Source: CAWCXF01 sp963799455 (lineage in GTDB: Bacteria; Pseudomonadota; Alphaproteobacteria; Rhodobacterales; Rhodobacteraceae). Taken from it: a DNA stretch of 64,000 bases. A model generated the notes under the pieces. That model searched no databases. It saw only the letters and a list, made by a program, of their open reading frames with translations, and was not told the origin of the DNA. The stretch covers positions 1,674,001 to 1,738,000 of the forward strand of contig CAWCXF010000007.1 of NCBI GenBank assembly GCA_963799455.1, in the 5' to 3' direction. Below are positions 26,412 through 35,655 of this stretch, piece after piece; position 1 is the first letter of the stretch, and the number at the start of each line of letters is the position of its first letter. Made by a program: the position numbers and the translations under genes.

Positions 26412-27064
26412 CCGACGCCGCTCCCGCCTACGGGCTCTGGCTGCTGGTCGTGCTCAACTCGGCGGTCTTCATCCTGTTCGCGTTCAGCTTCTTCAAGCCC
26501 AGGACGCCGCGCGACTGGCGCTCCTTCGGCGCCTTCAGCGCCTTCCTGGTGGCGCTCTTCACCGAGATGTACGGGTTCCCGCTGACCATCTACCTGCTCT
26601 CGGGCTGGTTGCAGAGCACCTATCCGGGCATCGACTGGCTGTCGCACGACGCCGGCCACCTGCCCGAGATGCTGCTGGGCTGGCGGGCGAACCCCCATCT
26701 CGGGCCGTTCCACCTCCTGAGCTTCGTCTTCATCGGCGGCGGCTTCGTGCTGATCGCGTCGGCCTGGAAGGTGCTCCACGCGGCGCAGCGGCAGGGGCTC
26801 CTGGCGACGACCGGCCTTTATGCCCACCTGCGGCACCCGCAATACGCGGGCTTCGTCCTCATCATGGCCGGCTTCCTGCTGCAATGGCCGACGCTGCTGA
26901 CGCTGGCGATGTTCCCGGTGCTCGTCGTGATGTACCTGCGCCTGGCGCGCGCCGAGGAGCGCGAGGCGCTGGCCGCCTTCGGCGACGCCTACGGGCGCTA
27001 CGCGGCGCGCGTGCCGGGGTTCGTGCCGCGCCGTTCCGCCCGCGGCAGCCGGAGCGCGTCGTGA
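26408..27064 (+). CDS. Membrane methyltransferase-like protein (isoprenylcysteine carboxylmethyltransferase/NnrU-like family)
   Basis: A 218-residue protein with about five hydrophobic segments. The C-terminal part contains GLYAHLRHPQYAGFVLIMAG and RLARAEEREALAAFGDAYGR, the conserved His-Pro-x-Tyr and Arg/Glu segments of the ICMT/PEMT-like membrane methyltransferases that use S-adenosylmethionine. The substrate is unknown. It is tightly embedded in the operon, overlapping both neighbours by four bases, so a link to metal stress or membrane change is likely. Confidence 0.8.
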   Translation: MTDAAPAYGLWLLVVLNSAVFILFAFSFFKPRTPRDWRSFGAFSAFLVALFTEMYGFPLTIYLLSGWLQSTYPGIDWLSHDAGHLPEMLLGWRANPHLGPFHLLSFVFIGGGFVLIASAWKVLHAAQRQGLLATTGLYAHLRHPQYAGFVLIMAGFLLQWPTLLTLAMFPVLVVMYLRLARAEEREALAAFGDAYGRYAARVPGFVPRRSARGSRSAS

Positions 27065-29298
27065 CGGCCCACCACCCCGCGGCGCCGGCGGCCGGGCGGC
27101 GCATCGCCGCGCAGGGGCTGGAGATCCGGCCGGGGAGCCCGCTGGTCCTCGGCGTGCGCGACTGCTGCGACGGGTTCAACTTCGCGGTCTTCTCCCGGCA
27201 CGCCGAGAGGGTCGAGCTTCTGCTCTACGACGCGGTCGAGGCGCGCGCCCCCGCGCTGGTGGTCGCGCTCGACCCGGCGGCGCACCGGACCGGCGACGTC
27301 TGGCACGTGCTCGTCGGCGGCATCGCATGGGGCCAGGCCTTCGCCTGGCGCGTCCACGGCCCCTGGGATCCGCGGCGCGGGCATCGGTTCGACGCGCGCC
27401 GGGCGCTGCTCGATCCCCACGCCACGGCGGTCGCCGGGACCGCGGCGTGGGACTTCGCCCGCCTCACGTCGCGCCCGCCCCCCGACCCGGCCGAGACGGG
27501 CGACGCGCCCCCCGTGCTCGCGGCGCGGTCGCTGCTCGCGGACCGGCGGTTCGACTGGCAGGGCGTGGCGCGGCCCCGGCGGCCCTGGTCGCAGACGGTG
27601 ATCTACGAGGCCCATGTGCGCGGCCTGACCATCCACCCCTCCGCCGGGGTCCGGGAGCCGGGCGGGTTCCTCGGCGTCGTCGAGAAGATCCCCCATCTCC
27701 GAGACCTCGGGATCACCGCCCTCGAGCTGATGCCGGTGCAGGAGTTCGACAGCCGCGCCAACCCGCGCGCGGACCCGGCCACCGGCGCGCCGCTCGGCAA
27801 CTACTGGGGCTACGATCCCGTCGCCTTCTTCGCCCCGAAGGAGGGCTACGGCAGCGGGCGCGCGCCCGGGTGCCAGGTGGCGGAGTTCAAGACGATGGTG
27901 CGCGAGCTGCACCGCGCCGGCATCGAGGTGATCCTCGACGTCGTCTTCAACCACACCGCCGAGGGCGGCGAGGACGGGCCGACCCTGAGCTTCCGCGGCT
28001 TCGACGCCTCGATCTACTACCTGCTCGACCCGGACGGCGGCTACCGGAACTTCTCGGGCTGCGGCAACACGGTGAACTGCAACCACCCGGTCGTGCGCGA
28101 CCACATCGTCGAGTGCCTGCGCCACTGGGTCGCCGAGATGGGGGTGGACGGGTTCCGCTTCGACCTCGCCTCGATCCTCGGCCGGGGCGAGGACGGCGCG
28201 CTGCTCGAGGATCCGCCGCTCCTGGAACGGATCGCCGAGGATCCGCTGCTGCACGACGTCAAGCTGATCGCCGAGGCCTGGGACGCGGCCGGCGCGTTCC
28301 AGGTCGGGCGCTTCCCCGGCCGGCGATGGGCCGAATGGAACTGCCACTTCCGCGACGACGTCCGCCGCTTCTGGCGCGGCGATCCGGGGCTGCGCGGGGC
28401 GCTTGCCTCGCGGCTCTGCGGCAGCGCCGACCTCTACCAGCGCGCGAAGTCGCCGCTCGCCAGCATCAACTTCGTCGCCTGCCACGACGGGTCCACCCTG
28501 AACGACCTGGTGAGCTACGCGCGCAAGCACAACGAGGCCAACGGCGAGGACAACCGCGACGGCCCGGGCGAGGAGTTCGGCGCCAATCACGGCGTCGAGG
28601 GGCCGACCGACGACCCCGCCGTCGAGCGCATCCGGCTCCGGCAGATCAGGAACATGCTGGCCACGCTCCTGCTGTCGCGCGGCGTGCCGATGATCCTGGG
28701 CGGAGACGAGTTCCGCCGCACGCAGGGGGGCAACAACAACGCCTATTGCCAGGACAACGAGACCTCCTGGCACGACTGGCGCCTGGTCGAGCGGAACGCG
28801 GGCCTGCTGCGCTTCGTGAGGGATCTGATCGGCATCCGCCGGCGCTTCGCGGCGCTGCGCTCGGACGGCTTTTACACCGACCGCGAGGTCGCCTGGTTCG
28901 ACCGCGACGGCGGCACGCCCGACTGGGGCGGCCCGGGCAGCACGCTCGGCATGCTGATCCATCCGGCCGCCGCGACGCCGGCGTCGGCGTCGCGGGCGGG
29001 GGCGGGGGCGGGGGCGGACGACGCCGCGCTGTGCCTGATGTTCAACGCCGGCGGCGCACCGGCCGACTTCGCCTTGCCGCAAGCGCCGGGCGGCTCGTGG
29101 CGGCGCGTGCTCGACACGGCCGCGGACGCGCCGGACGAGGTGGTGGCGGCCCCCGACGGGCCGGATCGCCTCCCGGCCTCGGCCGGCCACCGGCTCGCCC
29201 CCCGCTCGATGGCGTTGCTCGCCGCATTCCCCGCGGACCGCCCCGCGGGCCGCCCGCGGACGATCGAGGGCCCGGCCGTGCCGGGCGACACCCCCTGA
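27061..29298 (+). CDS. glgX: Glycogen debranching enzyme GlgX
   Basis: A 745-residue GH13 isoamylase-type enzyme that removes phosphorylase-limit branches from glycogen. An N-terminal CBM48-like domain (about 18-130) precedes the barrel. Catalytic residues are Asp368 in GFRFDLAS, Glu405 in LIAEAWD and Asp476 in CHDGSTL; FNHTAEGGEDGPTLSFRG is the typical GlgX loop. GTG 27061 overlaps the preceding stop. It is three genes from a metal ATPase and two before glycogen phosphorylase, its functional partner. Confidence 0.95.
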   Translation: MTAHHPAAPAAGRRIAAQGLEIRPGSPLVLGVRDCCDGFNFAVFSRHAERVELLLYDAVEARAPALVVALDPAAHRTGDVWHVLVGGIAWGQAFAWRVHGPWDPRRGHRFDARRALLDPHATAVAGTAAWDFARLTSRPPPDPAETGDAPPVLAARSLLADRRFDWQGVARPRRPWSQTVIYEAHVRGLTIHPSAGVREPGGFLGVVEKIPHLRDLGITALELMPVQEFDSRANPRADPATGAPLGNYWGYDPVAFFAPKEGYGSGRAPGCQVAEFKTMVRELHRAGIEVILDVVFNHTAEGGEDGPTLSFRGFDASIYYLLDPDGGYRNFSGCGNTVNCNHPVVRDHIVECLRHWVAEMGVDGFRFDLASILGRGEDGALLEDPPLLERIAEDPLLHDVKLIAEAWDAAGAFQVGRFPGRRWAEWNCHFRDDVRRFWRGDPGLRGALASRLCGSADLYQRAKSPLASINFVACHDGSTLNDLVSYARKHNEANGEDNRDGPGEEFGANHGVEGPTDDPAVERIRLRQIRNMLATLLLSRGVPMILGGDEFRRTQGGNNNAYCQDNETSWHDWRLVERNAGLLRFVRDLIGIRRRFAALRSDGFYTDREVAWFDRDGGTPDWGGPGSTLGMLIHPAAATPASASRAGAGAGADDAALCLMFNAGGAPADFALPQAPGGSWRRVLDTAADAPDEVVAAPDGPDRLPASAGHRLAPRSMALLAAFPADRPAGRPRTIEGPAVPGDTP

Positions 29299-29314
29299 AG
29301 CGAGGAGAGACCCC

Positions 29315-30370
29315 ATGGCTCAACAACCGAAGGCGCGCGTCGCGGTCAACGGCTACGGCGTGATCGGCAAGCGCGTCGCCGATGCGGTGGCCCTGCAGGA
29401 CGACATGGAGCTGGCCGGCGTGGCCGATGTCGCCGCCGACTGGCGGGCGCGCATGGTGACGCGCAGGGGGTTCCGCCTGCACGGCGCCACCGACGAGCAT
29501 GCCGGGGCGATGCGCGCGGCGGGGATCGAGGTCGCAGGCACGCTCGACGACCTCCTGGACGCGGCCGACGTGGTCGTCGACTGCACGCCGAAGAACGTCG
29601 CGGCGAAGAACGTCGAGACCTACCGGCAGAGGGGCATCAAGTTCATCCTCCAGGGCGGCGAGAAGCACGAGGTCACGGGCCATTCCTTCGTCGCCGAGGC
29701 CAACTACGACAGCGCGCTCGACCGCGACAGCACCCGCGTCGTCTCGTGCAACACCACCTCGACGGTGCGCACGCTGACCGCGCTCAAGCGCGCCGGGCTG
29801 CTCGGCCGCGCGAGGGGCACCCTGCTGCGGCGCGCGACCGATCCCTGGGAGAGCCATCTGGGCGGGATCATGAACACGCTGGTGCCCGAGCCCGAGATCC
29901 CCAGCCACCAGGGGCCCGACGCCCAGAGCGTCGATCCCGAGCTCGACGTCCTCACCATGGCGGTGAAGGTGCCCGAGACGCTCGCCCACCTGCACTACTG
30001 GTCGGTGCAGATGACCCGGCCGGCCGACAAGGACGAGGTGCTCGCGGCGTTCCGCGCCGCCTCGCGCATCGCGCTGATCGAGGTCGGCGACGGGCTCGGC
30101 GCGATCAACGTGGTGAAGGAGATGATGGCCGATCTCGGGCGCCCGCACGACAACCTCTACGAGGTGGCGCTGTGGTCCGACATGCTGAGGGTGCAGGGCG
30201 ACGAGCTCTTCTACGCCTACATGGTGGACAACCAGGCGATCGTGATCCCCGAGACGGTGGACGCGATCCGGGCGCTGACCGGGCGGGTCCGCGACGCCGA
30301 GCGCTCGATCGCGGCGACGAACGCCTCGCTCGGCGTCGGCGCGGTCGCGGACGCGCTCGGCGGGCGCTGA
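29315..30370 (+). CDS. Type II (archaeal-type) glyceraldehyde-3-phosphate dehydrogenase
   Basis: A 351-residue enzyme. It is not like normal bacterial Gap: the N-terminal fold is VAVNGYGVIGKRVADAV (glycine loop 13-18), the catalytic Cys145 lies in VSCNTTSTVRTL, and HSFVAEANYD, LLRRATDPWESHLGG and IPSHQGPDAQSV match the archaeal type II family. These oxidise glyceraldehyde 3-phosphate with NAD(P) and phosphate. GAGGAG precedes ATG 29315. It sits between GlgX and GlgP in one operon, which suggests a dedicated lower-glycolysis step for glycogen use. Confidence 0.92.
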   Translation: MAQQPKARVAVNGYGVIGKRVADAVALQDDMELAGVADVAADWRARMVTRRGFRLHGATDEHAGAMRAAGIEVAGTLDDLLDAADVVVDCTPKNVAAKNVETYRQRGIKFILQGGEKHEVTGHSFVAEANYDSALDRDSTRVVSCNTTSTVRTLTALKRAGLLGRARGTLLRRATDPWESHLGGIMNTLVPEPEIPSHQGPDAQSVDPELDVLTMAVKVPETLAHLHYWSVQMTRPADKDEVLAAFRAASRIALIEVGDGLGAINVVKEMMADLGRPHDNLYEVALWSDMLRVQGDELFYAYMVDNQAIVIPETVDAIRALTGRVRDAERSIAATNASLGVGAVADALGGR

Positions 30371-30373
30371 GCG

Positions 30374-32068
30374 ATGACCGCGATCGACCCGTTCCTGTCG
30401 CGCCCGCGGGTGGCCTACTTCTCGATGGAGATCGCGCTCCGGCCGCAGATGCACACCTATTCCGGCGGGCTCGGGGGGCTCGCCGGCGACACCGCGCGGT
30501 CGTGCGCCGAGCTCGACCTGCCGGTGGTCTTCGTCACGCTGGCCAGCCGCGAGGGCTACCTGCGCCAGGAGATCGACGGCGAGGGCCGGCAGGTCGACCA
30601 CGCCGACCCGTGGGATCCGGCGGACTGGGCCGTGCCGCTCGGGGCGATGGTCGCGGTGACGATCGAGGGGCGGGCGGTCTGGATCCGGCCCTGGCTCCAC
30701 GCCCTGAGCTGCCCGACCGGCCAGTCGGTGCCCGTCCTGCTGCTCGACACGCGGCTGGAGCAGAACGCGCCCGAGGACCGGGCGATCACCGACCGGCTCT
30801 ACGGCGGCGACGCCGCTTGGCGGCTCAAGCAGGAGATCGTGCTGGGGATCGGCGGCGAGCGGCTCCTGCAGGCGCTCGGCTTCGAGATCGAGACCTACCA
30901 CCTGAACGAGGGGCACGCGGCCCTGCTGACCGCGGCCCTGCTGCGCCGGCATCCGCGCATCACCCATCTCGCTGCGGGCGACGGGCTGCACTACGACGAC
31001 GACCGGGTGCGCGAGGTCTGCGTCTTCACCACGCACACCCCGATCGAGGCGGGGCACGACCATTTCCCCTACGACCTCGTCGAGCGGCAGCTCGACGGGC
31101 CGGTCCCGATCGGCCAGCTCCGCCTGCTGGCGGGCGAGGACCAGCTCAACATGACCCGGCTGGCGCTGAACCTGAGCGGCTTCGTCAACGGCGTGGCGAT
31201 CCGGCACGCCGAGACCACCCGGAGCATGTTCCCCGGCTACGCCATCAAGGCGGTGACCAACGGCGTTCACGTCCCGACCTGGACGCATCCCGCCTTCGCG
31301 CGCCTGTTCCAGCGCATCGCCCCCGACTGGGCGCACGACCCCGAGCAGCTCGCGGTCGCCGACACGCTGCCCGACGCCGAGGTCTGGGAGGCGCATGGCG
31401 AGGCCAAGGCCGAGCTGATCGCCGAGATCCGCGCGCGCGCCGGGGTCGAGATGCGGCCCGACCTGCCGCTCGTCGCCTTCGCCCGCCGGATGACCGGATA
31501 CAAGCGCGCGGACCTGATCTTCTCGGACCTCGATCGGCTGCGCACGATCCACCGCGAGCGGCCGTTCCAGCTGGTGATGGCGGGCAAGGCGCATCCCGGC
31601 GACGAGGGCGGCAAGGCGCTGATCGCGCGCATCCACGGGTGCATGCGGGACATGCGCGACAGCGTGCCGATGGCGTTCCTGCCGGGCTACGACATGGCGC
31701 TCGCCAAGGTGATGGTCGCGGGCGCCGACGTCTGGCTCAACACGCCCATGCCGCCGATGGAGGCTTCGGGCACCTCGGGCATGAAGGCGGCGGTGAACGG
31801 CGGGCTCAACCTCAGCGTGCTCGACGGCTGGTGGATCGAGGCCTGGATCGAGGGCGTCACCGGCTGGGCCGTGGGCCGCGACGACGGGCGCCACGAGGAC
31901 GACGCGCAGGATCTCTACGAGAAGCTCGAGCGCGTCGTCCTGCCGCTCTACCACGACGACCGCGCGCGCTGGATCTGGATGATGAAGCAGGCGATCGGCA
32001 AGATCGCCCCGCGCTTCAACAGCCAGCGCATGATGCGCCGCTACGCCAGCGAGGCCTACCTGCGATAG
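30374..32068 (+). CDS. glgP: Alpha-glucan (glycogen) phosphorylase, short form
   Basis: A 564-residue GT35 enzyme that cleaves alpha-1,4-glucans with phosphate to glucose 1-phosphate. It is the short bacterial/archaeal form, lacking the regulatory N-terminus of GlgP from enterics. Motifs: VAYFSMEIALRPQMHTYSGG at the N-terminus, YHLNEGHAAL, and the PLP lysine Lys471 in SGTSGMKAAVNGG. It starts three bases after the GAPDH stop and ends the operon; a small hairpin follows. Confidence 0.94.
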   Translation: MTAIDPFLSRPRVAYFSMEIALRPQMHTYSGGLGGLAGDTARSCAELDLPVVFVTLASREGYLRQEIDGEGRQVDHADPWDPADWAVPLGAMVAVTIEGRAVWIRPWLHALSCPTGQSVPVLLLDTRLEQNAPEDRAITDRLYGGDAAWRLKQEIVLGIGGERLLQALGFEIETYHLNEGHAALLTAALLRRHPRITHLAAGDGLHYDDDRVREVCVFTTHTPIEAGHDHFPYDLVERQLDGPVPIGQLRLLAGEDQLNMTRLALNLSGFVNGVAIRHAETTRSMFPGYAIKAVTNGVHVPTWTHPAFARLFQRIAPDWAHDPEQLAVADTLPDAEVWEAHGEAKAELIAEIRARAGVEMRPDLPLVAFARRMTGYKRADLIFSDLDRLRTIHRERPFQLVMAGKAHPGDEGGKALIARIHGCMRDMRDSVPMAFLPGYDMALAKVMVAGADVWLNTPMPPMEASGTSGMKAAVNGGLNLSVLDGWWIEAWIEGVTGWAVGRDDGRHEDDAQDLYEKLERVVLPLYHDDRARWIWMMKQAIGKIAPRFNSQRMMRRYASEAYLR

Positions 32069-32088
32069 GGGCCTCGACGAGGCGCCCC
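32068..32088 (+). terminator. Hairpin after glgP, possible operon terminator
   Basis: GCCTC and GAGGC at 32071-32083 form a stem with a three-base loop, extended by flanking GGG/CCCC with one bulge. There is no T tract, so a Rho-independent role is uncertain. Confidence 0.35.
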
Positions 32089-32515
32089 GGCATCGCCCTC
32101 GCGGCCGAGCCGGCGCGCGACGCGCTCCGGGGCCACCGGCGGCGGGATCGCCTTCGCGGTCCTCCCTACACCGGCCGCGATGGGCCGATCGCGCCGGGCG
32201 CCGCCCTCGTCGTCCTCGGCGGCGGCGAGCGGGAGGCCCGGCTCCCCCGAGCGGCCGGTCGGGGGGTCACGAGCCTCGGCGCGCCGCCCCCCGCCTTCTC
32301 GCCGCGGATCGGCGCGGGCTCCGCGGCTCACCGCCCCGGCGCCCGCGACCCTCGCCGGACGGAGGATCGACGCCCGCGTCGGGACGCCGTGCGCAGGGCC
32401 CTCCCGGCTCTCGCGCGCCCCGCGGGCTGGCTGGCGTCGGCGCGGCCCGGCCGGCTCGCTTCGGATCGCGCGCGGCCCTCCTCGCGGCCCGTCGCCACCG
32501 ACCCGGTGCGCCCGC
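32089..32515. other. Intergenic stretch between convergent glgP and cfa, no gene seen
   Basis: GC-rich sequence with featureless frames on both strands (Arg, Pro, Ser, Ala). No ribosome site joined to a plausible frame, no promoter motif of the regulon and no repeats were found. Confidence 0.5.
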
Positions 32516-33841
32516 TCATCGCCGGGCGCCCCGTCGCCGGACGGCGCGCGCCGCGACGGGCTCGGCGGCGCCGGCGAAGGCCGCCGCATCCGCGGCCGGC
32601 TCGGGCACCCGCCCGGCGGTCGCGGCGGCAGGCGAGCGCGGCACCGGCGGCGCCAGGTAGTCGCGGGTGAGCGGGACGGCCTCCTGGCGGCGGGCGATCT
32701 GGACCTGGAAGACCACATGGCCGCCGGTGCGGAACGCCACCTCGCTGCCCGCCAGGTAGAAGCGCCACATCCGGCAGAAGCGCTCGTCGTAGAGGTCGCG
32801 CACCGCGTCGAGATTGGCCTCGAAGCGCGTGCGCCAGGCCGCCAGCGTCTGCGCGTAGTGCAGCCGCAGCACCTCGACGTCGGTGACGACGAGCCCCGCG
32901 GCCTCCACCGCGGCGAGCATCTCCGAGAGCGCCGGGGCGTAGCCGCCGGGGAAGATGTGCTTGGCGATCCAGGGGTTGGTCGCCCCCGGCCCGGCCGGGC
33001 GGCCGATCGTGTGGAGGAGTGCCACGCCGTCCTCGGCCAGCCGGTCGCGCAGCGTGGCGAAGAACGCGGCGTGGTGCGGAACCCCCACATGCTCGAACAT
33101 GCCCACCGACACGATGCGGTCGAAGACGCCCTCGACCTGCCGGTAGTCCTGCAAGGAGAACCGCGCCGCGGCGGCGAGCCCCGCGGAGCCCGCGCGACGC
33201 TGCGCGACCCCGTGCTGCTCGCGCGAGAGGGTGACGCCCGTCACCTGCGCCCCGTGCTCGCGCGCGAGATGGAGCGCGAGCCCGCCCCAGCCGCAGCCGA
33301 TGTCGAGCACCCGCTGGCCCGGCTCGATCAGCAGCTTGGCGGCGATCAGCGCTTTCTTCTGGGCCTGCGCGGTCTCCAGGCTGTCGTCGGGATGGCGGAA
33401 GTAGGCGCAGGAATACTGCCGGTCGGCGTCGAGGAAGAGCGCGTAGAGCCCGTCCGACAGGTCGTAGTGATGCGCCGCGTTGCGCCGCGCCCGCCCGACC
33501 GGGTTCGCCTGCGCCAGCACCCGCATCGCGCGCCGCAGCCGCGCGAGCCCCGCGTGATGCCGGGCCATCGGCCGCTCGGCCCGGTTGCGCTCCAGAAGTT
33601 CGATCAGGCCGTAGATGTCGTCGCCTTCGACCTCGAGCCCGCCGTCCGTGTAGGCCTCGCCGAGGAACAGCTCGGGATCGCTCATCAGCCGCCGCACGAC
33701 GGCGCCCGAGCGCAGCCGCACGGTCACCGGCGTCGCCGAGGGCTCGCCAAAGCGCGCCGCGGTCCCGTCGGGAAAGATCACGACCAGGGCGCCGCGGCGG
33801 ATCAGCCGGGCGAGAAAGCGCGAGAGAAGTCTGGCCCACAT
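32516..33841 (-). CDS. cfa: Cyclopropane-fatty-acyl-phospholipid synthase-family methyltransferase
   Basis: A 441-residue SAM-dependent enzyme that adds a methylene bridge to unsaturated phospholipid chains. The N-terminal part has GEAYTDGGLEVEGDDIYGLI; the methyltransferase core has HHYDLSDGLYALFLD, the SAM loop VLDIGCGWGGL at 178-188 and IVSVGMFEHVG; late FRMW-like segment CRMWRFYLAGSEVAFRTGG. The last 40 residues are an Ala/Pro/Arg-rich tail. GGAGGAA precedes ATG 33841, and a regulon-type promoter lies about 100 bases upstream. Confidence 0.93.
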   Translation of the reverse strand: MWARLLSRFLARLIRRGALVVIFPDGTAARFGEPSATPVTVRLRSGAVVRRLMSDPELFLGEAYTDGGLEVEGDDIYGLIELLERNRAERPMARHHAGLARLRRAMRVLAQANPVGRARRNAAHHYDLSDGLYALFLDADRQYSCAYFRHPDDSLETAQAQKKALIAAKLLIEPGQRVLDIGCGWGGLALHLAREHGAQVTGVTLSREQHGVAQRRAGSAGLAAAARFSLQDYRQVEGVFDRIVSVGMFEHVGVPHHAAFFATLRDRLAEDGVALLHTIGRPAGPGATNPWIAKHIFPGGYAPALSEMLAAVEAAGLVVTDVEVLRLHYAQTLAAWRTRFEANLDAVRDLYDERFCRMWRFYLAGSEVAFRTGGHVVFQVQIARRQEAVPLTRDYLAPPVPRSPAAATAGRVPEPAADAAAFAGAAEPVAARAVRRRGARR

Positions 33842-33946
33842 GAGGCTTCCTCCAGATCAGGCAGTCGAGGCGCGTTGACGGAGCCCGCGGCGGGTTGCGC
33901 CGGAACCCGGTCCCGACCCGACCTTTCGGCTGCGGTCGGGCTCACA

Positions 33947-33971
33947 GACGGCGGGAGGGGCGGACCGTTAC
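33947..33971 (-). promoter_or_regulatory. Candidate ECF promoter of cfa (GTAA-N17-CGTC)
   Basis: On the minus strand TGTAACG begins at 33972 and CGTC occupies 33950-33947, with the same 17-base spacing as the other sites. The predicted start of transcription is about 95 bases upstream of the cfa ATG. Confidence 0.6.
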
Positions 33972-34019
33972 AGGCGGCCTCGGGCGGCCGTGCCCGGCGC
34001 GGACGCTGCCCGTCGCCGC

Positions 34020-34316
34020 CTATCCGGAGACGGCCAGCCAGAAGGCCGCGGCGACGATCACCGCGCCGCTGCCGATCACGCTCAGGGCCAGCACGAGCGA
34101 CAGCCCGCGCGGCGCGGCGCTCAGGCGCAGGCCGCCGAGGCCGAGCCCGCCGAACACCGCGAGGGCGAGGAGGCCCATCGACAGCCAGGCGTGGCCGAGC
34201 GTCTCCTCGGCCCATTCCTCGAACGCCGGGACGGCCGCCTTGAGGGCGAAGATCAGCGCCGTCAGCACGACGGCGATGGCGAGCGCGTCGCCGAAGGCGT
34301 GGGTTCTGCGATCCAT
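34020..34316 (-). CDS. Small membrane protein of unknown function
   Basis: A 98-residue protein with three hydrophobic segments (about 10-30, 45-62 and 74-96) and a short acidic stretch EEWAEETLGH. AGGAGG lies six bases before ATG 34316, and the gene starts nine bases after the preceding stop, so it is in an operon with the 164-residue membrane protein. I do not recognise the family. Confidence 0.7.
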   Translation of the reverse strand: MDRRTHAFGDALAIAVVLTALIFALKAAVPAFEEWAEETLGHAWLSMGLLALAVFGGLGLGGLRLSAAPRGLSLVLALSVIGSGAVIVAAAFWLAVSG

Positions 34317-34325
34317 CGGATCCTC

Positions 34326-34820
34326 CTAGTTCTGCGCGGCGCGCATGTCGGCCCGATCGGGGAGCATGTTGACCGCGCCGACATGCACCGACTGCGCCAG
34401 CACCGAGCCCGCGCCCTCCATGGCCAGCGTGTTCAGCACGATCAGCGCCGCCACGGTCAGCACGGGGAGCCGCACGGCCCGGATCCGCCCCGGATCGGTG
34501 CCGAAGGTGAGGATGGGCAGGTAGAGCGCCAGGAGCAGGATGAGCACGAACAGGTGCTCCTTCATCTCCATGGTGGTGCCGCCCGCGATGACCCAGGAGC
34601 CCATCTCCATGACCTCGCGGTCGGACTCGTAGAACGCGGCGTCCCACAGGCCGCCCGAGAGCCAGGCGAGGGAGAAGGCTGCGGCGACCCACAGGCTCGC
34701 GATCCGCATCCGGCGCAGGCGGGCCTCCTCGGAGCCCAGCGCCTCGACGAAGACCCACACCGCCCCGAGCATCCCCAGCACGCCGAGGGTGGGGTGGATG
34801 AAGAGCAGGACTTCCCTCAC
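34326..34820 (-). CDS. Membrane protein of unknown function, four to five helices
   Basis: A 164-residue membrane protein. It opens VREVLLFIHPTLGVLGMLGA and shows further helices near 44-62, 88-105 and 118-136; His9, Trp/Tyr clusters and HLFVLILLLALYLPIL suggest possible heme or metal contacts, but this is only suggestive. GTG 34820 was chosen because AAGGAG lies eight bases upstream and the hydrophobic pattern begins there. It forms an operon with the 98-residue gene downstream. I do not recognise the family. Confidence 0.7.
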   Translation of the reverse strand: MREVLLFIHPTLGVLGMLGAVWVFVEALGSEEARLRRMRIASLWVAAAFSLAWLSGGLWDAAFYESDREVMEMGSWVIAGGTTMEMKEHLFVLILLLALYLPILTFGTDPGRIRAVRLPVLTVAALIVLNTLAMEGAGSVLAQSVHVGAVNMLPDRADMRAAQN

Positions 34821-35088
34821 GACGCGGCTCCTTCGAAACGGTGGGACGCCGGGGACGGCGTGCGGCCCCGGCCGATGGACGCGACGGCCCGGGCCGTGCC
34901 GGGCGGGCCCGCAGGATGGGCTTCGAGTGGATCCGCGCCGGTCGCGCCCTCTCCGGCCCGGCGTTCGCACCCGACGCAGCCGCAGCCGGCGCGATCGCCG
35001 CCGCGCTCGCCCTGGCCGGGCCCCGCCCCGGCCAGGGCGACGGGCGCGTCGCGCGGCGGACCGGGCTGCGGGCGCGGCGACATCGCGG

Positions 35089-35403
35089 TCATCGGCCCCA
35101 CCGCGCCGCGAAGAGGTTGAAGAGGGGCGCGAAGATCAGCGCCACGTACCAGCCATAGGCGAAGCTCTCCGCCAGGCCGAGCAGGACGCTCGGTCCGTCG
35201 AGCCAGGTGACGCCGGGCAGCAGGTCGATCCAGGCCCGGAACATCGTCGCCCCGGGGAAGATCAGCCCGAAGGCGACGCAGAGCGCGAAGCTGAACACCA
35301 GGAACAGGCCGAGGCTCATGCCCAGGGCCACGACCGGGACGCGCGGCGCCGGCGCCGCGACGCCGGGCGGATGACGGAGATCGAGATCGATCGTCTTGGC
35401 CAT
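35089..35403 (-). CDS. DUF5676-type small membrane protein
   Basis: A 104-residue protein with two hydrophobic segments: LGMSLGLFLVFSFALCVAFG (about 27-46) and YGWYVALIFAPLFNLFAARW near the C-terminus. The layout, with a polar middle WIDLLPGVTWLDGPSVLLGL, matches the DUF5676 family, which is often found near heavy-metal transport genes. AAGGAG precedes ATG 35403. A regulon-type promoter lies about 160 bases upstream. Confidence 0.75.
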   Translation of the reverse strand: MAKTIDLDLRHPPGVAAPAPRVPVVALGMSLGLFLVFSFALCVAFGLIFPGATMFRAWIDLLPGVTWLDGPSVLLGLAESFAYGWYVALIFAPLFNLFAARWGR

Positions 35404-35562
35404 GAGAGGGCTCTCCTTCCCTTCGGTTCCGGCCGCCCGGGCGCCGCCGATCGCGCCGAGGCGAGGTCGATGCGCCCCCGTGCCGCGATGCCCGTCCCGA
35501 TGCCCCCGTGGGGGGCCTCGGCGCGCCTCGGGTCGCGGTTGCCGCGATCGCCGATGATCAAG

Positions 35563-35587
35563 GACGCGGATCGCCCCGCCTGCTTAC
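35563..35587 (-). promoter_or_regulatory. Candidate ECF promoter of the DUF5676 gene (GTAA-N17-CGTC)
   Basis: Minus-strand CGTAAGC ends with GTAA at 35587-35584, followed after 17 bases by CGTC at 35566-35563. The -35 flank differs from the CGTAACG sites (GC instead of CG after GTAA). The orientation fits the minus-strand gene at 35403. Confidence 0.5.
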
Positions 35588-35655
35588 GACCGCCCCCCGC
35601 GAGGCGCGGCGCGCCGCGCTTGCGGGCGATGCCCGATGGACGGTAGACGCGGCCG

